Source: Neodontobutis hainanensis (taxonomy: Eukaryota > Chordata > Actinopteri > Gobiiformes > Odontobutidae). From it: 64,000 nt of DNA. The translations under genes were made by a program, and so were the position numbers. The notes beneath the pieces are model-generated. The model worked only from the letters and a program-made list of their open reading frames with translations. It had not been told where the DNA came from and did not search any database. Below are positions 26,832 through 40,495 of this stretch, piece after piece. Each line of letters starts with the position of its first letter. Position 1 is the stretch's first letter. The stretch lies in assembly GCA_024349245.1 (NCBI GenBank), contig JALDNG010000049.1:671001-735000 (forward strand). The letters are read 5' to 3'.

Positions 26832-29800
26832 CTATTTGCTCATTCCTCCAAGCACTTGATGGCATCCTGCAATGTAGATATTTTTTCTTTTTTTTTTTTT
26901 ATAAAAGCGAGCCAAGACATCTATGAGCACCCTGTAATGTATGTTGTTACATTTGCTGTATCTTGCTGATACATTTATGTTTCGCCTAATTGTTTTCAAT
27001 ATGCTTCTTTATATTACAAAGAAAGTCCATGTCTAATAAAATTGTGAAGAAGTGAATTTTGCTTTTGTTTGTGTGTGTCACTTCACATTCTGGGGGCGCT
27101 GTGCACATGCATGTGCGCGGCCAAATGACTGAGTGAGACATGATGGTGGAGTCTAAAAGAGTGCATAATGGGGGTTAGTGATGGGTGTGTTGACAGAAAG
27201 TATCAGCTTTAACCACACTGACCCGCAAATCCAGGCTGCATGCACAAGTGGTTGAATTTGAGTGCCAGCTTGGACGTGTTCTGACTGCAAAATTGGTTGC
27301 GAATTTCATGTTGGATGTGAAATGAATGCAAACAGGAAAAAGTAGGTGGATGGTGTTTGCACGTCTATCTGTATGTATCAGTCGCCTGTCTTTCTGCATC
27401 ATTTTAGCCAAGTGTAGAAGAGGAGCCGCTTCCCTCTCTCGTTGGCTCATAAATGTAGCTACATCTCAATGCCTCATTTCATCTTCAGTGTAATTACGAA
27501 GTTGGATTGCTCTGCGTTTTGTGGAAGGATGGTCATCTGGGATCCTAAGTTAAGATTTGTACTTTGGTTTCTTAGATTAAACTGTATTAAGTAATATCCC
27601 CATGGCCTTGGCACTTTGTAACTGGAAACCATTTTGTTTCCTGTAATAGATGAGTATATTTACTCTTGGAGGAAGAAAAGCATTAAGGGATGCCAGCGCT
27701 CGATTACAGAGGAACTGTTACCACAGTGACGCTAGATTGTTTTAAAATCTTAATCTCTTTAGCATTTGATGTGTGTGTCAAAGTGATTTTATCATTAAGT
27801 CATGGTAAGATAATAATAAGAAAATAAATAAGAAGTTGCTGACAAAAGAAGCTGAAAATAATCTTTCATGAAGTAAAAGTAAAATAAATAAATAAAAAAT
27901 AGAAATACAAACTTGTACAACATAGAGGTTCCATAATTAGTGCCTGAAGTAAATAAAAGAGAGGTTATTTAAAGTATATTTCAGCTAAGGCCTGATGATT
28001 ATCCTGATAATTACACCATAAAGGCCAAACTCTCTGTAGATCTTTTTTCTTTCAGTAATAACTTCAGGGGATGGACTCCAGGATTCTGAGTATCTTAAAG
28101 TGTAAGAAAATTAACCACTAAAAAAGTTGTACTAGAAACAGTGTGATGATATGAAGAGTGTGAAGAGCTCAGTGAGCAGGCTTGAGTGAAATGTGTGACA
28201 CTGTTTTTCTTTGATTCCAAAAGGGAAGGGTACTAAACTGTATAAAAAGGCATTGTATTTGTTTGTGTGTGTGTGTTGTAGTGCAGGGGCAAAGTAACAA
28301 AACTATTGTCTGTCTTGTGGTCTGTGCGACATTCAAACCCCCCCCCTCTCACCTCATCTCTCACAAAAAATGTGTCCATGTCAAATGCAGAGAGAATTTG
28401 CGCTGCTTAAAACCACACACATTTTTAACTGTCTTTCTCTCTCTCTCAACCTTTCACATTGTCTGCTCGCCTGTCGTCATCACCTGTTCGTCCGCCGTGG
28501 CTATGTCTCAAGTTCCTTGGCTCTAGCATGCTTGTCTGACCCTGTCGTAGTCTCCTTCAGGGCTCACGTCTTGGTGATCAAGCTCCATTATTTATGCTGT
28601 ATCGTGTTTCTCCATCAGTTCCCACAATGGAACAATTGAGACAGATTTTCTTGACTGCTACAATAGCAGTGAGACTCAGCAGAGGTTGGAAATAGGATTA
28701 GCCTTAAATGGAATTTAATTTTCACCCTTGTTGTCTCTGAAGCATGTCTGCCACCCAGACACTGTGACGTGCTACGGTTAGTACTTGCAGCAGTTTGAGT
28801 TGTGTGTGTGTGAGGAGCCTTTGTATAAAATGAGACACGTTAGCCTACTTTTTGTTGCACTATTCTAGGTCTTACTGACATGTAATGCTGAAAGCTTGTG
28901 CAGGAAGAGGGTTGACTCAATAAAACTCTCATTGGCTCACTTATCTCACTTGATCAATTAATTTATAGTTTGTAGCAATATTGGAGATTTAAAACATTTA
29001 GATTGACATGCAGCTGGACTGCTGTTTGCAGACAATTTTGTGCATGGACTTGGTTCCTCCAATAAAATTAATAATCTCAAGATGCAACGCCTACAATGAT
29101 GAGGAGGGGCTTGGAGTAGAGCCATTCCGCTGAAAAAAATAGACCTACTTCTTTCTTTTGTGATATCTGGAAATTTTATGGAGGCTGATGTAAATTATGG
29201 AACTTCTGTGTGCAACTACCTTTTTATGTCGCCAGAGCCACTGTCTACGAAGACTGTTTGTAGTCTTGAAAAAAACTCTCTCTACATTTATTAGAAAGCA
29301 GTCAATTATCAAGCCTGAGCTATATCTGTAAGTGCTGTGGAAGTGTAAATCAATGGCTATGGATGAGCATTCAAAGCTGTACTGTGCTGTGGATGAAATA
29401 AACATGACAGTGGTGTGCCAGCATGCGTTTGTCAATGAAGCACTGTGGGAGCCCAGTTTGGAGGCTGCTGCTGTGAAGATTTGAGCCTGTTTTTGACTGT
29501 ATAGGTATAAGTCTGTATATTTGTCCTTGAGCAGTGTGGACTTGTTTTGTTTCCTAAAGGCATTGGAGGCCGCTTTTCAGTTTTATTCTGCTTTGCACAA
29601 TCAGTCAGTCAATAGATGAATTAATATTTGAGTTAAAAAAGGCAAATGACCTCACATTGGGCTTGGCACAGCTACACTTTTCTCCCCCACCCTGGCCAAC
29701 ACCCTCGAGCAAGGCTTATTCAAGTCAACTGACCAGCAACTAGGAACTAATGCACAGCCTTTTCATCTAATGTAGTTTTGACAACTCTTTTAATTTTATA

Positions 29801-32800
29801 AAATATTAGTTATAAGGTAACAGTCATTGTACCATAGATGCTTCTGTAGAAGAAAGGCGAGTGAGTTGGATTTATTGCCAGGGTATGTGCTGTTAAGGTA
29901 GAAACAGCAGTGACTGCAAAAAGACTAGACAGGCCACAGGTGGATGTTGGTGGAGAGCGTTTGCCTGTGATGTAGTTGGTATTTGCATACAAGTGACAGG
30001 GTGGGAGACTCAAGAGGCCGAACAAGGATTTGTGAGCATTGTATTTCTCTAATCTGTTCTGATCAGATCAACCAGAGCCAATAATGTAACAGTGAGTTAA
30101 ATACCACTCTGCTCTTTCTTCATCTTCCTTCCACTCTCTCCACCTGCGCCTTTCTTTTTTATTTCCACTGCAGTGAGAGCCTGCTCTGCTGCACAAAGAA
30201 AGATGGAGTAAAGATGGAGAGAAAGAAAAAAGGTCCATCTACAAAGAGGGAGATAACACTGAGAAGAGCTGAGGAGGAGGTGGAAGGTGGTGGGGATTGA
30301 ACAGCGAACGATTATGGCCCCGCTTGTGTGTGCTCCTGGTAGTGCCTGATACCGAATCAAACAGCACTCTTTCTCTCTGTTGACACTCACAACACATACA
30401 CACTGGCCACAAGCTATTGAGTTTGTTTTTGGCCAGTGCTGGGTGGTGCTTGGCAAAAGAAATTAAGCCTAACAACCGTGGCATCTGTCTCAGCAGCAGG
30501 AGAGTCCCGCCTCCCCACCCACACATGACCTGCCCTGCTTTCATTCACTGAGCTGCCTGCTGCCAGCTTCAGGATGGGCCGCTGCCTCCGCCACTGCCCG
30601 CCACTCCCCCTCCCCGTACAGGCCTCTGCGCACTGCCAACCATTCTGTGCCCCCACCCATGTTCCCCCCTTCAAGCAACAACCAGGAGCTAGTGATATAG
30701 CTGCTTTCAAATATTCATAACAGCTACACTGCAACAAGAGCTTTCTGCTTCCCTCCATTTTGAGAAGCATCTTTCCTTAGCTTTTGTTAGCAATAACATT
30801 TTCCTCTGCTCATACTGTCCCATCTTTATTTTTTAGCTTTAATATAAGGAGAAAAAAAATTAAACTGAAGCCTTGTTTGTCCACAAAACATTTCAAATGT
30901 GTATGTGTATACATGTGATTGGCAGCTATTTGGACTAAGTGGCTTCCATAATGTCATGTAAGGTTTTTGCTGCCACTTTGACCCTTTTTGTTCTCCCTGC
31001 TCAACACAGTGCTAAACATGTCCCCCTCTACTCAGGACTGAGCACAAGCCCCATCTTTTTACTTAAGTTTTATTGCTTCCACTATGCTGAAACCCAACCA
31101 GCGCACAGAAGACTAAACTAGCACAGAGGCAAAAGAGCAACTGATGCTATACTTAGACATTGGGGCAGTTCATCACATGCACTTACACTGGGCCAGCACG
31201 TAATACATGTAAAGACTATCAAGCACTGTAACATATCCTGTCCTCTGCTTACGCACAAATAAGCAAGTCCACAGTCTGATGTAAGCAGCAGCTTCTGGAG
31301 AGAGGTGTCTCCTATGAAGCTACAGGCTGCACAGAGCTCCATGTGGAGTAGCAGCAGATGCCTCCGTCTCCCTCTAATGCCCACTCTCCCTCCCCTCATA
31401 TCCTACCACCTACTCACTCCCTACATCACTCTCTTTTTGCTCTTTTAATGAATACTACCTTCTGCTGTACCCTCTTGTCTCCCTTTTACAATGTCACCTC
31501 ACCTTCCTTTACGCCCTCCCTATGTTGTCTTTAGCTTTTTTTTCCCCCCTGTCTCTTTCTTTTATCCCGCTCCTCTCATCATACTGGCTGCCTGCTAGCC
31601 CTGGGCCCATGCTGCTTATCCTCACTATTCACTCGTTGTATCTCCAGATTATTTCTCTGGGGGGCATGCTGTGTATGCTCACTACTATGGTGTGTTATCT
31701 GGCTCATCAAGTGGGTTTGAGTGGATCACAGTGGATGGGGGTTTAGACTTGCTTTGGCTTGTGGCAAACAGGTGGTCCATAGGGACGAGCCCTTATAGAA
31801 ATAAATGTAATGACATGGGAGGACAGGAATGTTCCTATAGCAATGATTATGATTTGGCAAGGTTTCTTTACAACAAGCTATTATTTAAGTTGCGCAGCTG
31901 CTGGTGTGCTGGAAAATGGATGGCACAGCTACTTGAACTGTGACAGCTAAAGCTCAATATGAGAGACTACATAAAATAAAAGGCTTAGCAGACAACTTTT
32001 TTGGCTTAGTTTTGTAATTTCTGACAATCAGTAATGTTGAAATGAAATGTGCAGTTTATGAATCTAAACTTAAAGCACTGAAATACATTTATCTCATATT
32101 CCTCCCACCATTGAGGTGAAATGGTGAATCTAAATGACCCATAGTAAAGAAATGTGGGGACACAAGCTGCCCCGTCACACCCGTAAAGGGCATAAAAAGA
32201 TGATGGGTATTCATTTGCTTGCAAACTGCATTGACCCTGCCTTATACACCTGAGTTAAAAAATCACACACTCAGGCACCTGCAAGTCTGATCATTGTTAG
32301 TTAGCTAGCCTTTTTACAGCCGACCACTGTTTAATGCTCCTGTCAGAGAGAGGTTATCGTATAACCTGTTACTCTTGTCTCCCATTCCTGCACCTACTAA
32401 GTGGCAAGCCATCTCCCTGCAAGAGGGTGAGAGCATGAAAAAGAGAGTGGTGCTGCATGAAGGCCCTTATTAAAGCTGTCCTTTCAGGCTGCCCTCTGAC
32501 TGATTCCCCTTGTAAATCTCCCATTTAATTGGAGAGGGCACCACAAGAGGTGAGGTGCAGCCTAAGTCACAAATGTATTTGCTGTCTCTTAGGACAGATG
32601 CATTGGAGAAAGACAGACTGTATGTGGGTGGAGACAAACAAAAGTCAAAGACATAAACATCACAGAGGCTTGAAAAACGAGCTGACATATTTACATTTGA
32701 CTTGAAAGTGGGAGGTGATAAGATGAAAAAATTGTGCGGTAATGGTGGGAGACGGCCTGTGAGGTATGCCAAGGGTGATGCAAGGAGAGGAGGAGAAGGA

Positions 32801-35728
32801 CAATGGGTGAGTAGAGGAAAGTAATGGAGGGAGACAAATAGAAATGGCTGCCAGTGAAAGAAAAGAGTGTGTGTGTGTGTAAGAGGTAACAGGGAGACAG
32901 GCTGATTTCACCAGAGTTGCAGCCTGAGTGTCCTCCCTTAATGGGGTTGCCATGACAACAGTAAGAGAGTCAGGCTCCAACAGAGTGTGTGGTATGTGGT
33001 TGTGAATTGGTTTGGTGTGCTTTCCACCATAAGTGATTGATTGTCTATGAGACCATAGATGTTGATGGTATTATCTACCTGTGTCTGTTTAGCAGCACAG
33101 GAATAGCTGCCTGAGTGATTAAGAATACAGCATAACGCATTAGGTAAATATCAGAATATGTTGCATTAGTGAGCAAGAAAACGAGCAACACAATGTACAC
33201 AGATGGTGGACCTACATCTTTCTTTAAATAAAACAATTTTTTTACCAAATCTTGGTTGTTTGAAACATAGAATTCTGTGTGTGATGTTATGTTTTTCAAT
33301 TAAATATCATTCTTACCGTTGACATTTTAAACAGATCTGCTAATTGAATAACATTTATAGAAAGCCCCAACTTCTACCATCTACTGTGGCATCTGTAAAA
33401 ATTGTGTTGGATGACCTTCATTTCTTTACTTTACCAACATGTCAGTTATCTAGATGCATTATACTTTATGCAGTATGCCATGAGTATGCGTTTTATTTAT
33501 TAATCTCTGGCCAGCTCAGGATGCAGGGAAGGTAAAAAAAAGAAGCTGCCTCTCTGTCTGTGCCTCTCCACGTCTGCCTGAGCCAAGAGTGTGCGGAAGC
33601 TGTCTTGTACTGGCCCTGTCCCTTGTACCACTGGCAGCCATGTTGAACGAGGTTAGGTGATGCCATGCTGGTCAGATGACATTCGGAGAGAGCAGCTGTC
33701 ATTGAGCAGCAGAAGTCCCACAGGACCTCCAATCTGTCATCATTATATTAATGACACACATAGCACTGCTAGCATTGTCATCTCTTGTGTGTGTCAAAGC
33801 TAATGAGCAGTGCCCTAATTGTAAAATTAATTTAAAAAACATTTTGATTAAAGACCACCCTCACCACCTTGCACCTCCTCTATCTTCATCAGTCGCCAGC
33901 TTTCCACATGTGCTTCCTCAGTTTCTTTTACAGCATTTTTAATATTTCAATAACCACTCAATTCCCATTTTTCTCCTAATGAGTTCTTTTCCATCTGCAT
34001 ACCTGACTTTTCACTGTCTTCATCTGATTGCTTTTTTACCTTTAGCCTTCTGAGTCCACCGTTTTCTTTTCTCTTCAACATACTCATTTACTCCTATCTG
34101 TCACACTTTCCTTTCGTTAGGCAAATTACATCTCTTTTATGTGCTTGATCCACCTCCTTCTCCTTTCCCTCCTCTTTGTCTTCCCCCATCAGGCTCCCCT
34201 CTGTGCTGCTCTCTTGCTTGTCTTTTCCCTCATGTCTTGGTTTTCGATCCCTCAGTTTCATTTGTCAGTGGAGAGCGGTTGGTTATATGCTGTTTTTTTC
34301 TTTCTAGCTTGATCTTTTTTACAGCTTCCCTACTGGTTCTCTGAGCCCCTTCTGTAGTCTCCGAGGCTGGTCAGTTTGTCTGACTGCTATTCACTTTTTC
34401 TCCTTCCCTTTTTGCCAACAAAGCTTAGAGCTAGGGGGGAGTGATACAAAGAGTGTACATCTCCAACAGTCTTTTATACTCTTGGCTCATCTTTTTTTCC
34501 CTTTTTGATGCTCTCACTTGTGTGCACGGATCTAGTTTACAATCCAACTACAACGTTCACTTTCTCACCGGGTTTCACCAAAATATATAAATATACTATG
34601 TCTTGTGGGGTTACATCGAAAGTAAACACCTAATAGTGTGTTGAGGTACACAGACCATAGCATAATTTATTGTATTTGCACATTACACTCTCCTGAAATG
34701 TTAATATTCTCTTGACAGTAATTTGATTTTTGATTTGGAAGACTGGTTTGGAGATTTCTCATTTGTTTGTATCTACAGTTGTGTCCTAATTTAATAAAGT
34801 AAATTACTGTGTATATTAGGTACTGAGTCCCCCTGAGTTTGTCTGGGAACACCATGAGCGTAAAACAAGGTGCTGGAGAATTAATGTATATACAGTATAA
34901 GCTGAGATAACAGGAGCACCAGGGCTCATTAATGTCACTCATTGCAATAGTTATAGAAGGGGGAGGCATTGATCATCAGTGAATGATCAATATGGGGCCA
35001 TAGACTATTGATCAGAACAACAGTTTGTCATCATGCAGATCGACATCACTGCAGGACACCAAGCTCATGGGGGAAAGTGTTACTGCTTCACTGCAGGATC
35101 CTATGTTCATTTATTCAAGAGGAAATATAGGCACAAACAAAAAGGCCACTCTGATAAATGTCTGCTTTCTGCCGTAATTAGATAAGCATAGCTCTTAATC
35201 AATAGAAAAATGAATTTATGAATTCAATCTTTCCTTGTGAATAATAAACTTGTTATTTAACAGAATCAGAGTATTCCCAAATTTCCCATGAGTTAAAGAA
35301 AGATATTCAAACAATAAGACAAATATATTTATATTGCATTTTCCCCACAAAACCTCAAAACCATATTAAGGAATAGCTGGCAGCAAAAGAAATACAAGAA
35401 GCAGGCTGTAGCACTGGGTGGAGTGTTGCCATAGAAACACCCTGTCGCAGCTCCTTAGCAGATAACACATTTGATGTTATTCCCTTCATTGCGATTCCCA
35501 CATTCACGGATGAAGTGGGAACAGGTGTAAGCAACAGCTTTCTTAAATATCAAAGTGGCAGGGTCTGGCATTGAGTTTAAAGCAAAACCTATTCTGGTGT
35601 AATTAATATCATGGGGAAAGAGCAGGAGGCTTGAGACAGAAGTCTTAAGCCTCACCAGTGGGTGTTAATAAACAAGGAAAAGTTAGATGGAGAAAAAGTA
35701 TTCATATACTAAACCTATCTAGAATATA
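26832..35728 (+). other. Putative intron, between the two SINEs
   Basis: No exon was recognised. The stretch includes a short GT run near 32,870-32,880 and long pyrimidine-rich sequence on the plus strand at about 31,390-31,580 and 33,850-34,520. The GC-richer parts near 30,100-30,700 give several overlapping open frames on the minus strand that resemble no protein family and are treated as chance frames. Confidence 0.45.
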
Positions 35729-35929
35729 AATTTAGCTGATGCTTTTATCCAAAGCGACTTACATTGAGCTTCAATTCACCAGTGTTACAGCTGAAACACC
35801 GGAGGCAAGGTGGGTTAAGTGTCTTACCCAAGGACACAACGACAGTATGAACTGTGGGAGGAGAGGGAATCGAAGCACCAACCTTCCAGTTGAGGGACAA
35901 CCGCTCTACCACTGAGCCACTGCGCCCCA
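35729..35929 (-). mobile_element. tRNA-derived SINE, minus orientation, near full length
   Basis: Read on the minus strand, the head GGGGCGCAGTGGCTCAGTGG contains a clear A box, with TGGCTCAGTGG at 35,909-35,919. A B-box-like GCTTCGATTCC follows at 35,866-35,876. The body matches the 26.6-kb copy through CCCACAGTTCATACTGT and the GTGTCCTTGGG segment, and the tail ends GCTTTGGATAAAAGCATC. This copy keeps the 5' end, so it is the better reference for the family. Differences from the other copy are scattered substitutions and a small length change in the middle, as expected of two old insertions. Confidence 0.92.
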
Positions 35930-38900
35930 CATGATATGATATAGTGCATATCATTCATACCTTTTATTTTGACAGCATCTCAAAATAGTCAAAATAAACT
36001 ATCCCAAATAAGCATACACCACTTTGATGACCCCTTTGGTGTGGTTCCAGCTGTGTGGTCTGGTAATTAAAATGACAAAACTTGATTTCTTGATTCGACA
36101 ATAAAGAAATCTTACTCACTTAATGATGACAATTGAAAGGAATAACACAAAATAATGAGGTTTTCTCAGATTAGAGTTGTCATGTTTCAATAAACATATG
36201 GGATGAAACTTTATCATTACAATGCATATATGGGTGGCTATGCAACACATTTAGCTTTTATTTACAGCTTTGGTAATCCTAAATACACCAATTTTATTTA
36301 TTTCTCATATAGAGACACAACTTGTGTAGTGCCTGTATGATGTTATTGTTTGTACAGCTGACACTGCTATTCTGCACAAACTGCAGTGGACATAAATGAC
36401 CGGATCTGTATCATGTATGCTCAGTGGAAACACAGCTTGAGAAGCAAAAACAGGAATGCAGTGTTGGACAGGATGCTGGATTTGTTCTTCCTTTGTGGGA
36501 CTGGCCCAAAGGCAGACCACCAAACAGCTGTGTGTTACTGCCAGTTAGTAGACATTTGGTCCACTCAACCCATAATGTTGGCACACAAGACGTGAATTTG
36601 TGTCCAAGTCTTCCTCTCAAATCCTCTGTCCATCCGTCCATCCCCTCTCATTGTCCCTGGGGCACCAGGAGGCCCCGGCTAACTACTGTTCTGCCTGAAT
36701 GGGCACAGGTGCAGCAGGGGGTCTGCTCTGTTGCCAAATGTTGTACTTCTGTTTCCTTTGGGCTTATAAGAGGTTGTGTTGCTCACTTAAGCTACTGGAG
36801 GGATACAAAAAAGCTGCAGATGCTGGTGTTTGATCAGCCTGGTGCTAGTGGTCTGGTTGTAAGGGTGGGCACTGTGGGATGCCTACAGCAGTCCTGTGGG
36901 ACCAGTGTTTGGTGTGTGCCAAGGGTATTGTTGTTGAGGCCTGCTGCAGGGAAAGGAAAGGATAGAGGCATGCTCCAGTTTCATGTCTTAATCAGGGAGA
37001 CTTCAGGAGTGCCTCTCAAGGCTCAAGTAGAAGTAAACGTCCATTTGTAGTGTATTTAAAAGAGAATGGCTGCACTTAAGGGCTACTTATTGCTTCACAT
37101 AACCGAACAGAGACAGTGAGTGAAAGTAGATACATGTGTAAAAGCCTTGGTACATTCGGAGACTGACACATAGCACAGCAAAGCTTTCTCTCACTTTTCC
37201 ACTCCCCTCTCTTTGAATGCCCTTGCTTTCTCATTCACTTTATGTCTCCCAGGACAGTGCTCAGAAATGTTGAAATGGGGCCTAACCCATGAAGCAAAGA
37301 GGGAGAGTCATTTAAGCTAAGTTAAACAAGGGCACTTAGATTTTAAAGGGCCATAATCTTCAAAAAGGTGCGCTTTAAAATCAATTGACAAGAGATATAA
37401 ATGGTAAAGACAGATTGAGTGGATATAGTGTAGTTGTTGGCAGTTAACTGACTTATTTTATGAATGGACATGTTTAATTAAGAGTCATTGATATTTGCTC
37501 TGTGCATGTGTCGTTGTTCATGTTCATGTGCTTATCCCTTGCTAGACCTTGCAGGTGGGCCGGTTCAAAGCACTACTGAGCCAGTAATTCAGCCCGCACA
37601 GTTTGGGACCAAAGCCAATCAGGGCAGCCATCTGGTGGCCAATCAGAGCCCAGTTATGATGTCACAAAAACTGAGCTCTGAGTAAACCATTGGAGTTGGG
37701 AGGGTTAAACTCAATGAATCATATCAGAGCTACGTATTGCCAGGGAGACAAATGTCCTGTCAAAGCTATGATTTGTGAGATGGACGGATGAGTAGGCATG
37801 AGGGTGCTCACTAGATTGGTTACATTTTTTTATGGACAAACAGCAATTATTGTGGAAGAAAAAAATAAACAATGAAGCATTGTTATCCACATATATTTTT
37901 GTGTGAAAATACAAATCTGTGTTTTACTTAAGATAAAATCAGAGAATTGTTGCAAAGAGCAACTCAGAAGCAAACATTTGAAATGTCACAAGAAGAAAAA
38001 TACAAATTAACAGAAAAGCAAATAAACACTTCATTAAAGAAACTGTTGTTTCTTCTTGTTACTTTGGTGTGTTTTTTTCTAATTTTCCCATTTCCATAAA
38101 CTATGTTGTTGACTGTGAATAAGATGTATCTAATGACACCCGTGCATTTAAGGCCCTCAATGCAATGATTGACAGCCTTTCAAAATTATATTATCAATGT
38201 TTGGTTTACCACAGTGTGTCTGATATCACAACATAATATTGTGGCAAAGAATGCAATGCTGGTCCCTTTCACCCAGAATCACCATGGGTAGTTGGTCAAA
38301 ATGCTTCTTGTTTTCACACCACTCACGCTTAGAAGGCCAAATGGGGCAGCCAATGGCAGAATGACATAGAAAAAAGGGAAATCACGGGAGAGCAGCTGTC
38401 ACTACCCAAAAGCCCTCTGCAGAGCATCACAGTGGGAATGGGACAGGAAGAAGGTTGACCTTAAAAAACTTCACAGAGCCAGATATTTCTGAAACACTCA
38501 GGTCTGTGAATATTTCATCAGCCTTTAAGCAAGTTGTGGAATATTGTGAGTCTGAGATGGTAGTGCATCCAAAGTAGTTTAGTTTAGTTTATTTTGGTCA
38601 ACAAAGTAAACACTAACATTAAAGTTTGTTTCTATTTTTCATTAATATGGTGACAGACTCAATAGATTATTCTAATTCTCTCTAAATCCATCCTCCTTCC
38701 CTCTGGTGCTTATCTGATCAGTGGACAACCAGCTACCCCCTCAGCATGGGATTTAATAACAAACACAAGCCATAAGCTATGTTCAATAGGCATGACAAGG
38801 ATAAACATCAGTGGAAACATGGAACGTGGCCTCGCCCATGCATAAGGGCAGAGGGGGCTAGACCAGCGCTGCCTCCTGACATCAATAAGTACATAAGCAC

Positions 38901-39538
38901 ACAGAGGAGAACCTAGAAAGTTTTGCTTGCAGCTGAAAAGATAAAATAGGACCCATTAGAACGACTCGATAGTGGCAATTTTGTTACAGGCCAGGGTACT
39001 GCCATTGTGGTGCTGATAAACAAAGTGACTCCAGAAAACTATATACAAGAAGAGAAATTAAGCCGTGAGCTAGAGTTGTAAGAGTTGCCAAACAACTAGC
39101 TCTACAGATAGAAAATTGGGAAAATAGATTGAGAACGCGGAGTGTGATGGTGGCGATCAAGCAGAGAGAGCTAAATCTGAGGGCCATTGATGGAGAGGGT
39201 GGGTGTGCCCGCTCTGGCGCCCTGGTGCCTTCAGGTGTTATCTTCTTAGCCTCCAGACGTGACAGTGAGATAATTAGAAATGTTAACACTCACTGGAGCT
39301 TGTACTTGATGAATTCTCAGTTTCTTTTCTTGCTCCCTTCTTAATTTGCTCTTTCTGTGCTCTGCATAAACACCCATGGCCATGCACACAAACATACACT
39401 CTCCAATTCTATTATCTCCCGTAGCCCGTGTTATGAAGTGGAGTGACTTGGCCACTCTTAATGTCATCGTTAGCATACACACTGATGACCCGTTTTTCCA
39501 ACTTTTAATGAGTGCGTTGCCTTTGTGCATGTATATAT
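35930..39538 (+). other. Putative intron with an unusually long open frame
   Basis: No exon was recognised. A plus-strand frame of 208 codons (36,424-37,050) is the longest in the window, but its translation is rich in scattered Cys, Trp and Pro, resembles no family and has no convincing splice context. At about 37,610-37,670 two CCAATCAG motifs lie near a CRE-like TGATGTCA, which could be a regulatory site. Confidence 0.4.
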
Positions 39539-40495
39539 CCTGATTTCAGAAACCAGGATACTCTACCTGGAAAACACTGAAAGAACAGGCTTCTATTGGG
39601 GTGTTTATTTTGATCCTGACTTTTTGTCCCACTGTAGTATGTGTGTAGAATTGTAGTAAATAAGCCATGTCTATAGACTTTACTGTGGTTTTTGTCACTC
39701 CCATACAATAAATCTGGGATAATATTGTTTGTCATCGTTCAGAACCGGGTTTCTGTGCACACGTAAACAAAATATCCCAAATATCGCCATAGCCAGGCTA
39801 AGGCTCATAACCTTAAATTAACTTAACACTGTTGAAAGTAACTACAGACATGGCTTATTTACCAAAATTCGAACAACAAGAGGATAAATAGCCAGGCAAA
39901 CATGTCTCGACCTTTGACTGGAGTGAGTTCAGCAGCTGTTCATTGGAGATAGAAGTCTGTGAGAGAAACAGAGACTCCAATACATTAATCTCCTGTGTAC
40001 TGCATGAAAGTTGGCATAGTATTTGACAAACTGCATTGTTTTTGTGAAATCTCACTTTGGTAATAGAATTTTTTAAATCACTGTAATAGCTTTTTGTAGC
40101 TGTATAAAAGTTCCCACCATGTTTGTTTTGCTGTGCGTGCGCAATTTGCTGGCAGCTTCAGTTTCTTTCAGAGTCCTCCAGGGAAAGTGTATAGGGGTTT
40201 CTCAAAACCGGGATATTGGCTTATCCCGTTTTCTGAAATCAGTGTACATCCACAAAGACCAAAATGGGATACTTAAAATAACGTAAGACCAAACCGGGAA
40301 ACTTATATGCATATTAATGCACGAAATCTTTCAATACAGTAGATTGATTACTTTGTAATTTGTCCCTTACAAAGAATCTTGTTACCCGAGTTTCTGTGTA
40401 TGCATGTCAACACCCTATTCTGAATATGGTTAGAACCGGGATATGCTTCATAACCGGGATACTCAAGTGCATGTAAACACCCTCAGTGTCTCACA
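39539..40495. repeat. Dispersed CCGGGATA-type repeat fragments
   Basis: Related fragments occur several times within 1 kb. One near 39,539-39,562 reads TTTCAGAAACCAGGATACTC, and its reverse complement matches TATCCCGTTTTCTGAAATCA at about 40,225-40,245. Others are AGAACCGGGTTTCTGTGCAC (about 39,742) and ACCGGGATACTCAAGTGCAT followed by GTAAACACCC (about 40,455-40,483), with a similar TCAACACCC earlier at about 40,409. Copies in both orientations suggest a decayed non-autonomous DNA transposon or nested insertions. No transposase frame is visible and I cannot name the family. Confidence 0.5.
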
